Assembly: GCA_949878435.1 (NCBI GenBank) | Contig: CATLAK010000015.1 | Location: forward strand, 1-64,000 | Length of the DNA: 64,000 nucleotides | Reading direction: 5' to 3' | From: an uncultured Lachnospiraceae bacterium | GTDB lineage: Bacteria > Bacillota > Clostridia > Lachnospirales > Lachnospiraceae | In this document: one piece after another, positions 17,671-26,934 of the stretch | Layout: every line of letters begins with the position of its first letter | Position numbering within the stretch: position 1 is the first letter of the stretch | The notes under the pieces: generated by a model | The model's database searches: none | What the model saw: the letters and a program-made list of their open reading frames with translations, nothing else | Told to the model about the DNA's origin: nothing | Position numbers and translations under genes: made by a program

Positions 17671-18765
17671 TTAAAATTTTATTCTTTCTTCCGTTTTTTT
17701 ATCAAAAAGAAGTACCTTGCGGGGCAGGAGCGCAAATCTGACCATCCCCTGCTGCATGTTCACGTTATTTTCTGTGCCGATAATTGCACGGATCGTGGGA
17801 TTAAGCGAAGCCTTATTTTCTGCCACTACGCTGATATCACGTCCCATCACTTCTACCCGGCTTAGTTTACAGCGCATAGGACCATTTTCCTGCAAAAGAA
17901 AGCCTTCCGGTCTGATTCCCACATAAACTTCCCTTTCGGAAATCCCCTTCACATCCAGCACCTCATCCTCACCTATGTACAGCCTTCCATCCCTGATCTG
18001 CCCGTCAAAGACATTGATAGGCGGCGTCCCCAAAAACTTTGCAACAAACAGGTTCGCTGGATCGTCATACACATCCTGGGGCTTGCCGATCTGATGCACC
18101 ACACCGTCCTTCATCACCACGATTCTGTCCGATATACTCATCGCCTCCTCCTGGTCATGGGTCACAAAAATAGTAGTGATCTTCGTTTCCCTCTGGATCC
18201 TGCGAATTTCTTCCCTCGTCTGAAGCCGTAACCGGGCATCCAGATTGGAGAGCGGTTCATCTAACAAAAGCACCCGGGGCATCTTCACCAGCGCACGCGC
18301 AATCGCCACACGCTGCTGCTGCCCTCCCGAAAGCTGACCGGGTTTGCGGTCCATCAACTCATCGATCTGCACCAGCTTTGCCGCCTCATGCGCCTTTTCC
18401 AGCATTTCCTCTTTAGAGAGCTTGTCCTTTCCCTTCAGATTCTGCAACGGAAACAAGATATTCTGTTTCACCGTCAAATGAGGATAAAGCGCATAATTCT
18501 GGAACACCAGCCCGATCCCCCTGTTTTCCGGCGGCAGATCCGTCACATCATCCTCTCCAAAAAAAATCCTCCCGCTGGTAGGTTTCTGCAGACCACTGAT
18601 CAAATGCAGCGTGGTACTCTTGCCGCATCCCGAAGGACCTAAGAGACCAATCAATTCTCCATCCGGAATCTTAAAAGTAAAATCACTGACAGCAATTACA
18701 TCCCCGCGGTTCTTTTTGTCACGGCTTGGAAATTTTTTTGTCAGATTCTGTAAAACAACTTCCAT
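17671..18765 (-). CDS. ABC importer ATPase, UgpC/MalK type
   Basis: Cytoplasmic ATPase that powers the importer encoded behind it. Motifs: Walker A GPSGCGKST near residue 45, Q loop FQNYALYPH near 95, signature LSGGQQQR near 150, Walker B VLLLDEPLSNLD near 170 and the switch His in VTHDQEE. Residues after 240 form the regulatory TOBE-type domain typical of MalK/UgpC. The start at 18765 is the first ATG; an upstream GTG at 18777 is possible. It is the first gene of the operon. Confidence 0.93.
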   Translation of the reverse strand: MEVVLQNLTKKFPSRDKKNRGDVIAVSDFTFKIPDGELIGLLGPSGCGKSTTLHLISGLQKPTSGRIFFGEDDVTDLPPENRGIGLVFQNYALYPHLTVKQNILFPLQNLKGKDKLSKEEMLEKAHEAAKLVQIDELMDRKPGQLSGGQQQRVAIARALVKMPRVLLLDEPLSNLDARLRLQTREEIRRIQRETKITTIFVTHDQEEAMSISDRIVVMKDGVVHQIGKPQDVYDDPANLFVAKFLGTPPINVFDGQIRDGRLYIGEDEVLDVKGISEREVYVGIRPEGFLLQENGPMRCKLSRVEVMGRDISVVAENKASLNPTIRAIIGTENNVNMQQGMVRFALLPRKVLLFDKKTEERIKF

Positions 18766-18821
18766 ATCAACACCCACACCTTTCCCTTAACTGCGCACGC
18801 ACAGACCTCATTCTTTTTCAC

Positions 18822-18850
18822 ATTATACTGAAAAAAATAATATCTGTCCA
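18822..18850 (-). promoter_or_regulatory. promoter of the ABC operon
   Basis: Minus strand TGGACA (18845-18850), 17-nt spacer, perfect TATAAT (18822-18827). Just upstream, 18854-18865 reads TTTACCGTTTAC on the plus strand, which matches the operator-like palindrome before the starch operon (43900-43911) at 10 of 12 positions and could bind a LacI-family protein or CcpA. Confidence 0.75.
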
Positions 18851-18879
18851 GATTTTACCGTTTACTTGCGAGGAAGACC

Positions 18880-19271
18880 GGGAAAGGGGAGCATGGCAGT
18901 CCGGCTCATATGGACGGTACGCACGGAGGGGACAGGGCAAGGCGGGCAGGGGAAACAGGGGGCGGCAGGGCGCATACCATCGTTTCAAGTCTCGTCTGTA
19001 AATCGGATTTCATTAACAGAATGTATGTAGGTGTTTCAAGGCGGTCGGGTCGGAGCCAGGGCGGCATCCGTGCCGATTGGCTCCTGAAATCGCCATCCAT
19101 GGCGATTTCCCCCTAGGGGCTCCACATTCTGTAAGTGAAATTGCCGATTTTTCGCCAGAGTCTTGAAACGATGGTATGCGCCCTGCCGCCCCCTGTTTCC
19201 CCTGCCCGCCTTGCCCTGTCCCCTCCGTGCGTACCGTCCATATGAGCCGGACTGCCATGCTCCCCTTTCCC
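18880..19271. repeat. R2: long inverted repeat with conserved core
   Basis: Left arm 18880-18989 and right arm 19162-19271 are exact reverse complements over 110 nt. The arms have no similarity to those of other copies that I can see. The 172-nt core matches R1 (orientation A) with the same three stems, including the palindrome GAAATCGCC/GGCGATTTC around 19086-19109. The 5' arm is strongly G-rich with several GGG or GGGG tracts. It lies between two divergent promoters, that of the ABC operon and that of the gene at 19346. Confidence 0.96.
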
Positions 19272-19286
19272 TCCTTCAACTACGGC

Positions 19287-19315
19287 TTGCCATTTGCGGT
19301 TGCCTATTTTATAAT
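19287..19315 (+). promoter_or_regulatory. promoter of the 19346 gene
   Basis: TTGCCA (19287-19292), 17-nt spacer, TATAAT (19310-19315). It begins only 16 nt outside the right arm of R2. Confidence 0.7.
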
Positions 19316-19345
19316 GAATTAATGAAATGGAAATGAGGGATTATT

Positions 19346-19960
19346 ATGCTTTTGAAAAAGAAGGATTTGCCTGAATTTGATTATTTGGAAGATTGGCCTG
19401 TGCATTATTATGAGATTAAAAATAGTGTTAAGCGAAAAGAATATTTGGAAAAGGCGATTGGGATGAATCTGGATCCGGCGCATGACGGGTATCGGATGAG
19501 ATTGTTGGAGAAGCGGTTTTTTAGTGAAAATAAGAAGGGCACCGCAGACTCTTTTATGCTTGCTTGGATCATGATCAAGGCAGCTGCGGCTTCTCAGGAT
19601 TCTTTTATGGTCAAAAGGCAGGTACGGGAACTGGAGAATAATTTAAGGAATTTGTGTTTGTTTGACTTTACCTGTGAAAATGAAGATGAACAGCAGGTCC
19701 TTGAGGAAGAGTGGAATGATTTTGCAAGGTGCTATCTTGCTTCCTGTGTGGAGAGTAAAAGCTATTGCTCTACTCTGTTTAACATGGTGCCGCTGCAGGA
19801 TGGCGCCATTGCCAGAAAGATCGTGGCAGAGATCAATCTGGTTACTCTCACTTATCCCGCAGCATTTGGAATGGAAGCATGCATGGCGCCGCTTCGGCAG
19901 ATTATCATCCAAACCTTCTGCCGTATGATTGAAAACGGAAGTTCCTATTGGGATTTATAA
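19346..19960 (+). CDS. conserved hypothetical protein (DUF6553-like)
   Basis: A 204-residue, mostly alpha-helical soluble protein that resembles Lachnospiraceae proteins annotated as DUF6553; I am only moderately sure of the family name. It has no signal peptide, membrane segment or recognisable active site. Visible features are a charged N-terminal helix pair (about 15-60), an Ala-rich helix with WIMIKAAAASQDSF near 75, and a central acidic segment. A weak gaggga site precedes the ATG. Its stop lies eight bases from the stop of the convergent gene at 19969. Confidence 0.6.
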   Translation: MLLKKKDLPEFDYLEDWPVHYYEIKNSVKRKEYLEKAIGMNLDPAHDGYRMRLLEKRFFSENKKGTADSFMLAWIMIKAAAASQDSFMVKRQVRELENNLRNLCLFDFTCENEDEQQVLEEEWNDFARCYLASCVESKSYCSTLFNMVPLQDGAIARKIVAEINLVTLTYPAAFGMEACMAPLRQIIIQTFCRMIENGSSYWDL

Positions 19961-19968
19961 ACACTGTC

Positions 19969-21006
19969 TTATTTCAGATATTGGTATACATCCTCCGATA
20001 GGATTTTCTGATAGGGCAGGCGGATATATTTTCCGCCTTCTAAGTTTAAATCTGCTGTATCCTGATTTGTGGCAAGGGCATAAGCAAGATCGAGCATTCC
20101 CCTTGCCTGTCCTTCTTTATCGTTATAAACGGTTCCTGCCATTTCTCCGATTTTTACCGACTCAAGTCCCACATCGGTTCCATCGATTCCTACCACGACG
20201 GGCCAGTCCTCCTGCGGGATTTCTGCCGCCTTTAACGCATCGATGGCGCCCAGCGCCATATCGTCATTGTTTGCAAGAATCAATTCGATCTGTTTTCCAT
20301 ATTCATTCAATATCTGCGCCGTTTTTGTCTGTGCCTGTGCACGGTTCCAATTGGCAATGGCATAACCCAGCTTCTCTACCTCAATTCCGTTGTCTGTGAT
20401 TGTACTGACAGAATATTCTGTCCGCACAATAGAGTCCTGATGTCCGGCTTCTCCTTCCAATATCACATATTGAAAAATGCCGTCGCCGTTTTTGTCCACA
20501 GATGGATTTTCTTTAAATGCTTCGGCGGCAATCTCCCCTTCCATAATGCCCGATTCAAGCGCCTTTGCCCCCACATAGTAAAGCTGATCCCAGCGCTCTA
20601 AATCCTCCGCCACCAGTTCCCTGTTGAAAAACACCACCGGCACATTTTCATTTTCCGCCATATCAATGATGGTGGTCGGCTCCGTCCTGTCCACCAGATT
20701 GACGCAGATCACATCGCACCCATCCTCCAGCATTTCCTCCACTTGTGCATTCTGTGTGGACTGTGAAGCCGAAGCATTGTACACATCGATGTTAATCGCA
20801 ATGCCTGTCTCCGCTGTTTTTTCCCTTGCATACACTTTAAAGGATTCCATCAGCTGAGACACAAAGGTATCATATTGATCATACACCGTCACCCCTATTC
20901 TGATGCTTTCTACTTCATCGTCTTTCCCTTTTCCGCCGCATCCCGTACTTAACATCATGAATGCATACAACATACAGATTCCTATGATGATTTTCCTTTT
21001 CCCCAT
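19969..21006 (-). CDS. galactose-type sugar-binding lipoprotein (MglB family)
   Basis: Periplasmic-binding-protein-like domain of the Peripla_BP_4 type anchored as a lipoprotein: signal peptide with lipobox LSTGC near residue 22, then IRIGVTVYDQYDTFVSQL. It shares the MglB-like pattern seen in the protein at 28658: GDGIFQYVILEGE, a short IVRTEYSVSTI segment, LANNDDMALGAIDALKA and VVGIDGTDVGLE. The start at 21006 has gagagga upstream; the frame is open to 21045. It follows a second binding protein and the YesMN genes in one run, so it may act as a sugar receptor for the kinase rather than for import. Confidence 0.82.
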   Translation of the reverse strand: MGKRKIIIGICMLYAFMMLSTGCGGKGKDDEVESIRIGVTVYDQYDTFVSQLMESFKVYAREKTAETGIAINIDVYNASASQSTQNAQVEEMLEDGCDVICVNLVDRTEPTTIIDMAENENVPVVFFNRELVAEDLERWDQLYYVGAKALESGIMEGEIAAEAFKENPSVDKNGDGIFQYVILEGEAGHQDSIVRTEYSVSTITDNGIEVEKLGYAIANWNRAQAQTKTAQILNEYGKQIELILANNDDMALGAIDALKAAEIPQEDWPVVVGIDGTDVGLESVKIGEMAGTVYNDKEGQARGMLDLAYALATNQDTADLNLEGGKYIRLPYQKILSEDVYQYLK

Positions 21007-21063
21007 ACCACATTCCTCTCTCCTGCAGCCGTGTAGCTTTTCCAACTTTACTTTGAGGGTATT

Positions 21064-22044
21064 TTACTGAACAATTGGGAACAAAATTTTTTGATTTTCT
21101 TCGTCATATAGATTCGTCTGATCAACCACCAGATAATCAACCTCCACACTTTCAGCTCTTGACAACCGGTATTTCAGTTGTCTTGCCACTTCTTCCATGC
21201 TCAGATATCCCATATTGAATTCATTTGGTACTACAAGTGATTTTATCCATCCTTTGTCCAGATAGTATACTGCCTTTTCTGAACACCCAACGCCATATAA
21301 GAGACAGCTTCCCTTTCCTTCCTCCCCTTTACCGATAAGATAATCCACTGCCAGTTCTGTTTCATCATTTCCAAGTGCTATGATTATATCCACATGATTT
21401 TCCTGATCACTTGCAGAAAGTTCCCTTGCCATGTCCTCATTGCTCCCCTCCAGCAACCACATAATTTCTGTGCTCCCCTGCGCAAGCACCTGCCTAATAC
21501 CGTCAAGGCGCTGCTGCATGGCAATCTGCTTTTGATTTCCGCACAAAATACCAATTTTTTTCTGTCCGTCTGAAGTTTCAATTTCCTTCATGATTTCTCT
21601 GCCAAGTGCTGTTCCGATTCCCATGTTGTCCGGTCCCGTAACAGGGTATACCCCCTGAGGCTCAACATCGCTCTCAATCAGCATCACCGCTGTCTGTGCT
21701 GCCGATTCCCCAAGTGCTTCCATTCCCACATCATCTGATACCATCTGTATGATAAGACCTTCCGTACCGCCGCGCAGTTCACGAAAGATAAGTTCCATTT
21801 CTTCTTCTACACTATCAAATTCCCCGGAAAACACATAATTTAAGTTAATGTTATGATCCTGCGCCGCCTGTTCAAGTCCCTGCCGCATGGCGATCCAACG
21901 GTCGTTGTTGCTGTCTTCCACGATTACCGAAATAGTATACGGCGCCTCCTCCTTGCCGGCATCTAACATCTCATAGACAGCTCCTCCTATTACAATCACA
22001 AGAATCAGCATCAGCAGACCAAAGTATATTTTATTTCTATTCAT
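21064..22044 (-). CDS. membrane-anchored sugar-binding protein, probable kinase receptor
   Basis: A 326-residue protein with an uncleaved-looking N-terminal helix (about 6-25) without lipobox, followed by a two-lobed binding domain of the RbsB/MglB type (ISVIVEDSNNDRWIAMRQG at the start, IALGNDETEL near 225). Its ATG overlaps the end of the yesM-like gene by eight bases. Binding proteins coded directly with YesM/YesN pairs in Clostridia are thought to pass the sugar signal to the kinase; that role is inferred here from position and anchoring. Confidence 0.75.
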   Translation of the reverse strand: MNRNKIYFGLLMLILVIVIGGAVYEMLDAGKEEAPYTISVIVEDSNNDRWIAMRQGLEQAAQDHNINLNYVFSGEFDSVEEEMELIFRELRGGTEGLIIQMVSDDVGMEALGESAAQTAVMLIESDVEPQGVYPVTGPDNMGIGTALGREIMKEIETSDGQKKIGILCGNQKQIAMQQRLDGIRQVLAQGSTEIMWLLEGSNEDMARELSASDQENHVDIIIALGNDETELAVDYLIGKGEEGKGSCLLYGVGCSEKAVYYLDKGWIKSLVVPNEFNMGYLSMEEVARQLKYRLSRAESVEVDYLVVDQTNLYDEENQKILFPIVQ

Positions 22045-23896
22045 CCGCCTCTTCCTCCCTTAGCTGCGTCTCCCTGCTGCCTTCAAGCTGTTCTATTGCC
22101 TCCGCACTGTATAAAATACCGGGCAGATGAATCCGCACCATGGTCCCTTCGTCAGGACAGCTTTCAATCTCAAGTCCGTACGGACTGCCAAAACGGAGCC
22201 TTATCCTGTTATGCACATTAATGAGCCCCACCCCGGAGCCATGCTTGCGGACACGGTTATTTTCCGTCAAAAGCTGCTCCACCATTTCCCCAGGCATGCC
22301 TAACCCATTATCACAGACTTCAATATAAATATCTTCTCCTCTCCGATACCCCTTGACCACAATCTCGCCGTCACCGTCCATACATTCCACACCATAATAA
22401 ATCGCATTTTCCAAAAGCGGCTGTATGATCAGCTTTACCGTACAGTAGGAAAGAATTTCTTCTTCTATTCTGAAATCCACGGTAAAAATATTTTTATAAC
22501 GGATCTTCTGAATATTCATGTAGTTTCTTGCATGCTTGATCTCATCCTCAATACGGATAATCGTCCTTCCCCGGCTTAAACTGATTCTGAACAGGCTTGC
22601 CAGCTGCGTGATCATAAAGACAGCGTCCTCATAGCGTTCTCCCTCGATCATCCACACAATGGAATCTAACGTATTATATAAAAAATGAGGGTTTATCTGC
22701 GACTGGAGCGCATCCAGTTCACTTTTCCGCTTCTCCTCCTGCTCTACCACAATATCCTTCATCAGCTGCTGGAGCTGCTCCACGGTAGCGCGAAGCGTCT
22801 TCCCAAGGTGCTCCACCTCCATCGTGCCGCCCACATAAATATCAGGATTGAGATTGCCTGCTTCCCATTCCTTAACCGATCCGTTCAGCTTCTGCAGCGG
22901 CTTTACGATGCTTGCCGAAACCAACTGATTTAAAATAATCGTTGCCAAGATCAGCAGCGCCACCAGCATGATTACAAACATACGCGTCCCATAAAGCCCC
23001 ATGTTAAAAGAACTCATAGGAATCACGCTGACGATCTTCCAGCCCGTATAACTGACCGTTTTTACCGTAATCAGCCTTCTTTCCCCATTAAAATTCTCCT
23101 GATGGCTTCCATCCGGGTAATCTGCTGCCGCTAAATTATTTTCTTCAAAAAGGCTTGTATAAATAAGCTTTTGCTTAGGGTGATAAATAATTTCCCCATT
23201 GCTGTCCATCAAATATACATATTCTGACGAATTATCTGTATTTGCTTTCTGCAGTAACTGCTCGATGCTGCTGTAATTCATATCCACCAGCAGCATGCCA
23301 AGAGTTGAATTTCCATGATCTGTCAGTTCCACTGCCCTGCTTAGGGAAACCACCCAATAATACCGATAACTCGTGTTGTCGAACAGATTCTGCACATGGG
23401 GGGTAGAAAAATGTATATTTTCCATCTGTCCCATGGCATCAATAAACCACTTTTGATTTGTGATGTCAGGGTTTTCCTTTTCTGTGGCTACCGGAGCTGC
23501 TGCCACCAGTCTTCCATCATTGGTGTAGCACGCTATACTGATCAGATTATCCTTGTTCGCCTCATAAAGAAGATTCATTTCTGCATCCAAGGTGTCCACT
23601 GCCAAATCCGTATTCTTAATGACGCTATAATACATTGCATCTGAGATGCGCCGCATTCCTCTCAAATATGTTTCGAGTTTAATAGAGGTCTGGTTTAAAA
23701 GCTGCTCTGCGCTCTCCACCATCATTCCCTGCATCTGTTTTACGAACCGGCTGTACAATGTTACACTCAAAAGTCCCATGGTACATACAGAAATAACCGT
23801 AAAAGAAATTACAATCGTCATCTGAATCGAACGCATCTTCGCATGCATCTTCATATATGAAATTAGCTTAAGATAAAGTTCTTTCATTTTTTTCAT
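22037..23896 (-). CDS. sensor histidine kinase, YesM family
   Basis: A 619-residue membrane kinase. Helix 1 lies at about residues 24-46, a dCache-like sensor domain follows, and helix 2 lies at about 303-325, then a HAMP domain. The His_kinase domain has the phospho-acceptor in QINPHFLYNTLDS near 415, the N box in IIQPLLENAIYYG and G boxes in CDNGLGMPG and GSGVGLINV. Its start overlaps the yesN-like stop by four bases (ATGA). Such kinases usually control neighbouring sugar transport genes, here mglBAC. Confidence 0.94.
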   Translation of the reverse strand: MKKMKELYLKLISYMKMHAKMRSIQMTIVISFTVISVCTMGLLSVTLYSRFVKQMQGMMVESAEQLLNQTSIKLETYLRGMRRISDAMYYSVIKNTDLAVDTLDAEMNLLYEANKDNLISIACYTNDGRLVAAAPVATEKENPDITNQKWFIDAMGQMENIHFSTPHVQNLFDNTSYRYYWVVSLSRAVELTDHGNSTLGMLLVDMNYSSIEQLLQKANTDNSSEYVYLMDSNGEIIYHPKQKLIYTSLFEENNLAAADYPDGSHQENFNGERRLITVKTVSYTGWKIVSVIPMSSFNMGLYGTRMFVIMLVALLILATIILNQLVSASIVKPLQKLNGSVKEWEAGNLNPDIYVGGTMEVEHLGKTLRATVEQLQQLMKDIVVEQEEKRKSELDALQSQINPHFLYNTLDSIVWMIEGERYEDAVFMITQLASLFRISLSRGRTIIRIEDEIKHARNYMNIQKIRYKNIFTVDFRIEEEILSYCTVKLIIQPLLENAIYYGVECMDGDGEIVVKGYRRGEDIYIEVCDNGLGMPGEMVEQLLTENNRVRKHGSGVGLINVHNRIRLRFGSPYGLEIESCPDEGTMVRIHLPGILYSAEAIEQLEGSRETQLREEEADE

Positions 23897-25509
23897 TTTT
23901 GCTCTAATTTGTCCGCTTTGTATTTTGACGGCGACATGCCAAACTGCTTCTTGAACGCATAACTAAAATAATTCGGGTCAGAGTAACCGACTTCCTCAGC
24001 AATGATATAAGTCTTTTCCCCTTTTTCCATCAAAAGTTCCAGTGCTCTGTCCATGCGGTAATCGGTGAGATAATTAATAAAAGTCTTACCCGTCTCCTTT
24101 TTAAATACCGTAGAAAAATAGGCTGCGCTGACGCTCAAATAACTGCATATCGTTTCAATGCTCAAATCCTGATCCCCATAATGCTCCTTTACATATTCCA
24201 TCGCCTTGGTCACAAAAGATTTAGTCGTATCCTGGCGCTCATGGAGAACCTGCCTGTGCATCTTCATACAATTTTCTTCAAGCCACTCCCGCAGTGCCTG
24301 TGTGGATTCCAGCTGAAGTGCCTGATTGTAAATATCACTGTCCTGCCCGAAAATAGCCTCTGCATTGATTTGATTGTTCCCTATAAACCTGAAGATTTCC
24401 GTAACGAGCTCCATCAGCAGCAGGCGATACCTCTGCAGCGACATTTTCGATACAGCCAGCCGTGCAGCAAACTCGCCAATCGCCTCTTTAAGCGCCTTTT
24501 CCTCTCCCATCTTTATCTCTTTGAAAATCTTTTGGATAAATGCCTCTTCCCAGGGTATGTCTACGTTCTCCTGGGGATCTATCTCCGCAATATTAATCGC
24601 TCTCGTATTTCCATACAGGACACGATAAGAAACTGCATTCTTTGCGCCCTGATAAGACCCTGGCAGCTGACTCAAATGATTGCATAGTTGACCAATCCCG
24701 GCAGTTACTCTTGCATTACAGATTCTCTTTGCCATGCGGCAGAGCTTGTCCATCGTATCCGTAAAACTGGCAGCCGAATCTTCATCCTGCAGCTGTGTAA
24801 TGACAAGAATATCTCCCAGATACATGAATAACTTACTGTCCCATGTATTAAGGAGCTGCTCTTCCGCCAGCTTCTTTACTGCTATCGCCTTGAGAAAAGG
24901 ATCGATCTGTACATCCTCCCCGTCAGCTGCCGTTGTGCTGATATGAAGAATCGTCACCACATAATAAGGACCCTGGAGATTGATCTGATAATCAACTGCA
25001 TACTTTTCAATCTGGCTCTCGGAAATCCTTCCGTCCATCAGTGAAACGAAAAAATTCTCCTGAAGCATGGGAAGGCTCTCCAGATAATATTCCCGCAATT
25101 TGTCGATATTCCTCTTCTCATCCAGTTCCTTATCCAGATTCGTCTTGATTCTCTCAAATATTTCCCGCAGTTCATTTGAATTGATTGGCTTTAAAATGTA
25201 TTCTTCCGCCTCCACCTTAATGGCTTCCCGTGCATAATCAAACTCGTCAAATCCCGAAAAAATAATAATCTTGGTCTTTGGATAAAGTTCTTTTAACTTT
25301 CTGCAAAAGGTCAGCCCATCCATATAGGGCATTTTGATATCCGTCATTACCACGTCTACCTGAAGCTCCTCCGCCATTTCCAAAGCTTCTACCCCGTTTC
25401 TTGCATAACCCGCAATGCGAAATCCCATGCTTTCCCAATCCAGCTTTTTCATTATTACCCGGAAAACATCTTCCTCATCATCCACCAACAATACTGAATA
25501 CAGGTTCAT
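23893..25509 (-). CDS. response regulator with AraC output, YesN family
   Basis: A 538-residue regulator. The receiver domain occupies residues 1-125 with the acidic pair DDEED, phospho-acceptor Asp in VVMTDIKMPYMDG near 56 and Lys in YILKPI near 105. A long middle domain follows, then two HTH motifs of AraC type in the last 100 residues (LSIETICSYLSVSAAYFS and IAEEVGYSDPNYFSYAFKK). It is the first gene of the sensory run and is followed directly by its kinase. Target genes are probably mglBAC and its own run. Confidence 0.94.
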   Translation of the reverse strand: MNLYSVLLVDDEEDVFRVIMKKLDWESMGFRIAGYARNGVEALEMAEELQVDVVMTDIKMPYMDGLTFCRKLKELYPKTKIIIFSGFDEFDYAREAIKVEAEEYILKPINSNELREIFERIKTNLDKELDEKRNIDKLREYYLESLPMLQENFFVSLMDGRISESQIEKYAVDYQINLQGPYYVVTILHISTTAADGEDVQIDPFLKAIAVKKLAEEQLLNTWDSKLFMYLGDILVITQLQDEDSAASFTDTMDKLCRMAKRICNARVTAGIGQLCNHLSQLPGSYQGAKNAVSYRVLYGNTRAINIAEIDPQENVDIPWEEAFIQKIFKEIKMGEEKALKEAIGEFAARLAVSKMSLQRYRLLLMELVTEIFRFIGNNQINAEAIFGQDSDIYNQALQLESTQALREWLEENCMKMHRQVLHERQDTTKSFVTKAMEYVKEHYGDQDLSIETICSYLSVSAAYFSTVFKKETGKTFINYLTDYRMDRALELLMEKGEKTYIIAEEVGYSDPNYFSYAFKKQFGMSPSKYKADKLEQK

Positions 25510-25543
25510 CTATTCCTTCTGCCCCTTCCCAATCTTTGCTGCC

Positions 25544-25870
25544 TCATCCGCCGTACTTATCATTCATCCGCTTCCACAGCACGCCCATAATCATTGTACA
25601 GATTATAATTTCTGCCACTGCCGCATAAATATTCACAAAAATCAAAACTGCCATCAAAAGCGTTGCCACGCCAAAAAATAAGATCAGTTTTCCCCCCGTT
25701 TTTGCAAATTCCTTTTCATTTTTAAGCGGTCCTTTGTTTTTCCCTTTAATGCCGCTTGCGTCCTGAACCACCAATAACCGTATTCCATAAAACATACAGA
25801 CAACGAACAAAAGCAGCGGAATCCCTGCCTGATTTAAAATATACTCCAGCGTCATAAATCCTCCTAGCAA
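25544..25870 (-). CDS. small membrane protein, unknown
   Basis: A 108-residue protein with three hydrophobic segments (about residues 12-30, 52-74 and 77-97) separated by a basic loop with KGKNKGPLKNEKEF. I recognise no family. It starts with a good gaggat site, lies 34 nt before the yesN-like gene and just after the terminator of the mgl operon, so it may be the first gene of the sensory transcription unit. Confidence 0.6.
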   Translation of the reverse strand: MLGGFMTLEYILNQAGIPLLLFVVCMFYGIRLLVVQDASGIKGKNKGPLKNEKEFAKTGGKLILFFGVATLLMAVLIFVNIYAAVAEIIICTMIMGVLWKRMNDKYGG

Positions 25871-25879
25871 TTTAGTAAA

Positions 25880-25911
25880 ATAGCGGTTGGCGTCTATCCT
25901 CCAACCGCTAT
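25880..25911 (-). terminator. intrinsic terminator of the mgl operon
   Basis: ATAGCGGTTGG (25880-25890) pairs with CCAACCGCTAT (25901-25911), and on the minus strand the hairpin runs into TTTTACTAAATT. It lies 17 nt behind the mglC stop. Confidence 0.8.
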
Positions 25912-25928
25912 TTATTATAGCTTATTTA

Positions 25929-26918
25929 TTATTTCTTTGCTACATACTTTCTGATATCAAGCGAGATAGCGATAAAGATTACAACGCCGATTGCTATGTA
26001 CTGTGCATTTGGATTCATTCCCAAATACTGAAGTGCCGTCTTGAGCAATTCAAATACCGCAACACCGATAAGCGCCGAAGATACCTTACCACGTCCGCCG
26101 GTAACAGATACACCGCCGATGGTACATGCCGCAATCGCTTCCATCTCATAGCCAAGTCCAAGTGCAACGGATGCACCGCCGCCCTTTGCACCGAGCATGA
26201 AACCTGCCAGACCATACATAGCAGCTGCCTTCATGTAAATCAGGATCAGGGTCAGCTTTACGGGAACACCGGCAACCTCAGCTGCCTGTGCGTTTCCGCC
26301 GATGGCATACATATATTTTCCATGACGTGTCATATTAAAGATGAACCATGTAATAACTGCAACTAAAACTGCAATCCAAATCAGATAGTTGATTCCAAGG
26401 AACTTACCGCCAGCCACATTGGTGTACTCCTTCACATATCCGCCAAGAGGTGTGGCATTGGTGTAGATCATGTTGATACCATACACAATTTCCATCATCG
26501 CCAGCGTTGCAATGAATGGCGGGACACTTAAATATGCAATGAAGAATCCTGTTACCAGACCAAATGCTGCACAGATCAGCATAACAATAATCGCTACCAA
26601 AAATACATTCAGGGGTTTCATATTCGGGAAGAACTTTCCTGAATAATCCATACGCTGCAGGAGCGTGCCGGCGATACATCCGCCAAAACCAATCATACGT
26701 CCGGCTGACAAGTCACATCCTGCGGTGATAACGCAGCCTGCAATACCAAGCGCGATAACCAGACGGAAGCTCATATTCATGAAGATGTTCATAAAGTTGT
26801 TGGTCGTAAAGAAGTTCTTTGAAGTAAATCCTGTATAAATAACAAGGATGAACATAACAATGATTACGCCGTTGTTAATGATAAAATCTTTTATTTTTTG
26901 TTGTTTTGTCTTAACCAT
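25929..26918 (-). CDS. mglC: galactose/methyl-galactoside ABC permease MglC
   Basis: A 329-residue CUT2-family permease with about nine hydrophobic helices. Typical features are GCVITAGCDLSAGRMIGFGG near residue 65 (shown in part), the ATPase-coupling loop GGNAQAAEVAGVPV near 215, and ACTIGGVSVTGGRGKVSSALIG near 265. It forms an operon with mglA (17 nt gap) and ends at a strong terminator. The cognate binding protein is the product at 28658. Confidence 0.9.
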   Translation of the reverse strand: MVKTKQQKIKDFIINNGVIIVMFILVIYTGFTSKNFFTTNNFMNIFMNMSFRLVIALGIAGCVITAGCDLSAGRMIGFGGCIAGTLLQRMDYSGKFFPNMKPLNVFLVAIIVMLICAAFGLVTGFFIAYLSVPPFIATLAMMEIVYGINMIYTNATPLGGYVKEYTNVAGGKFLGINYLIWIAVLVAVITWFIFNMTRHGKYMYAIGGNAQAAEVAGVPVKLTLILIYMKAAAMYGLAGFMLGAKGGGASVALGLGYEMEAIAACTIGGVSVTGGRGKVSSALIGVAVFELLKTALQYLGMNPNAQYIAIGVVIFIAISLDIRKYVAKK

Positions 26919-26934
26919 TTTTTCTCCTCCCTAA

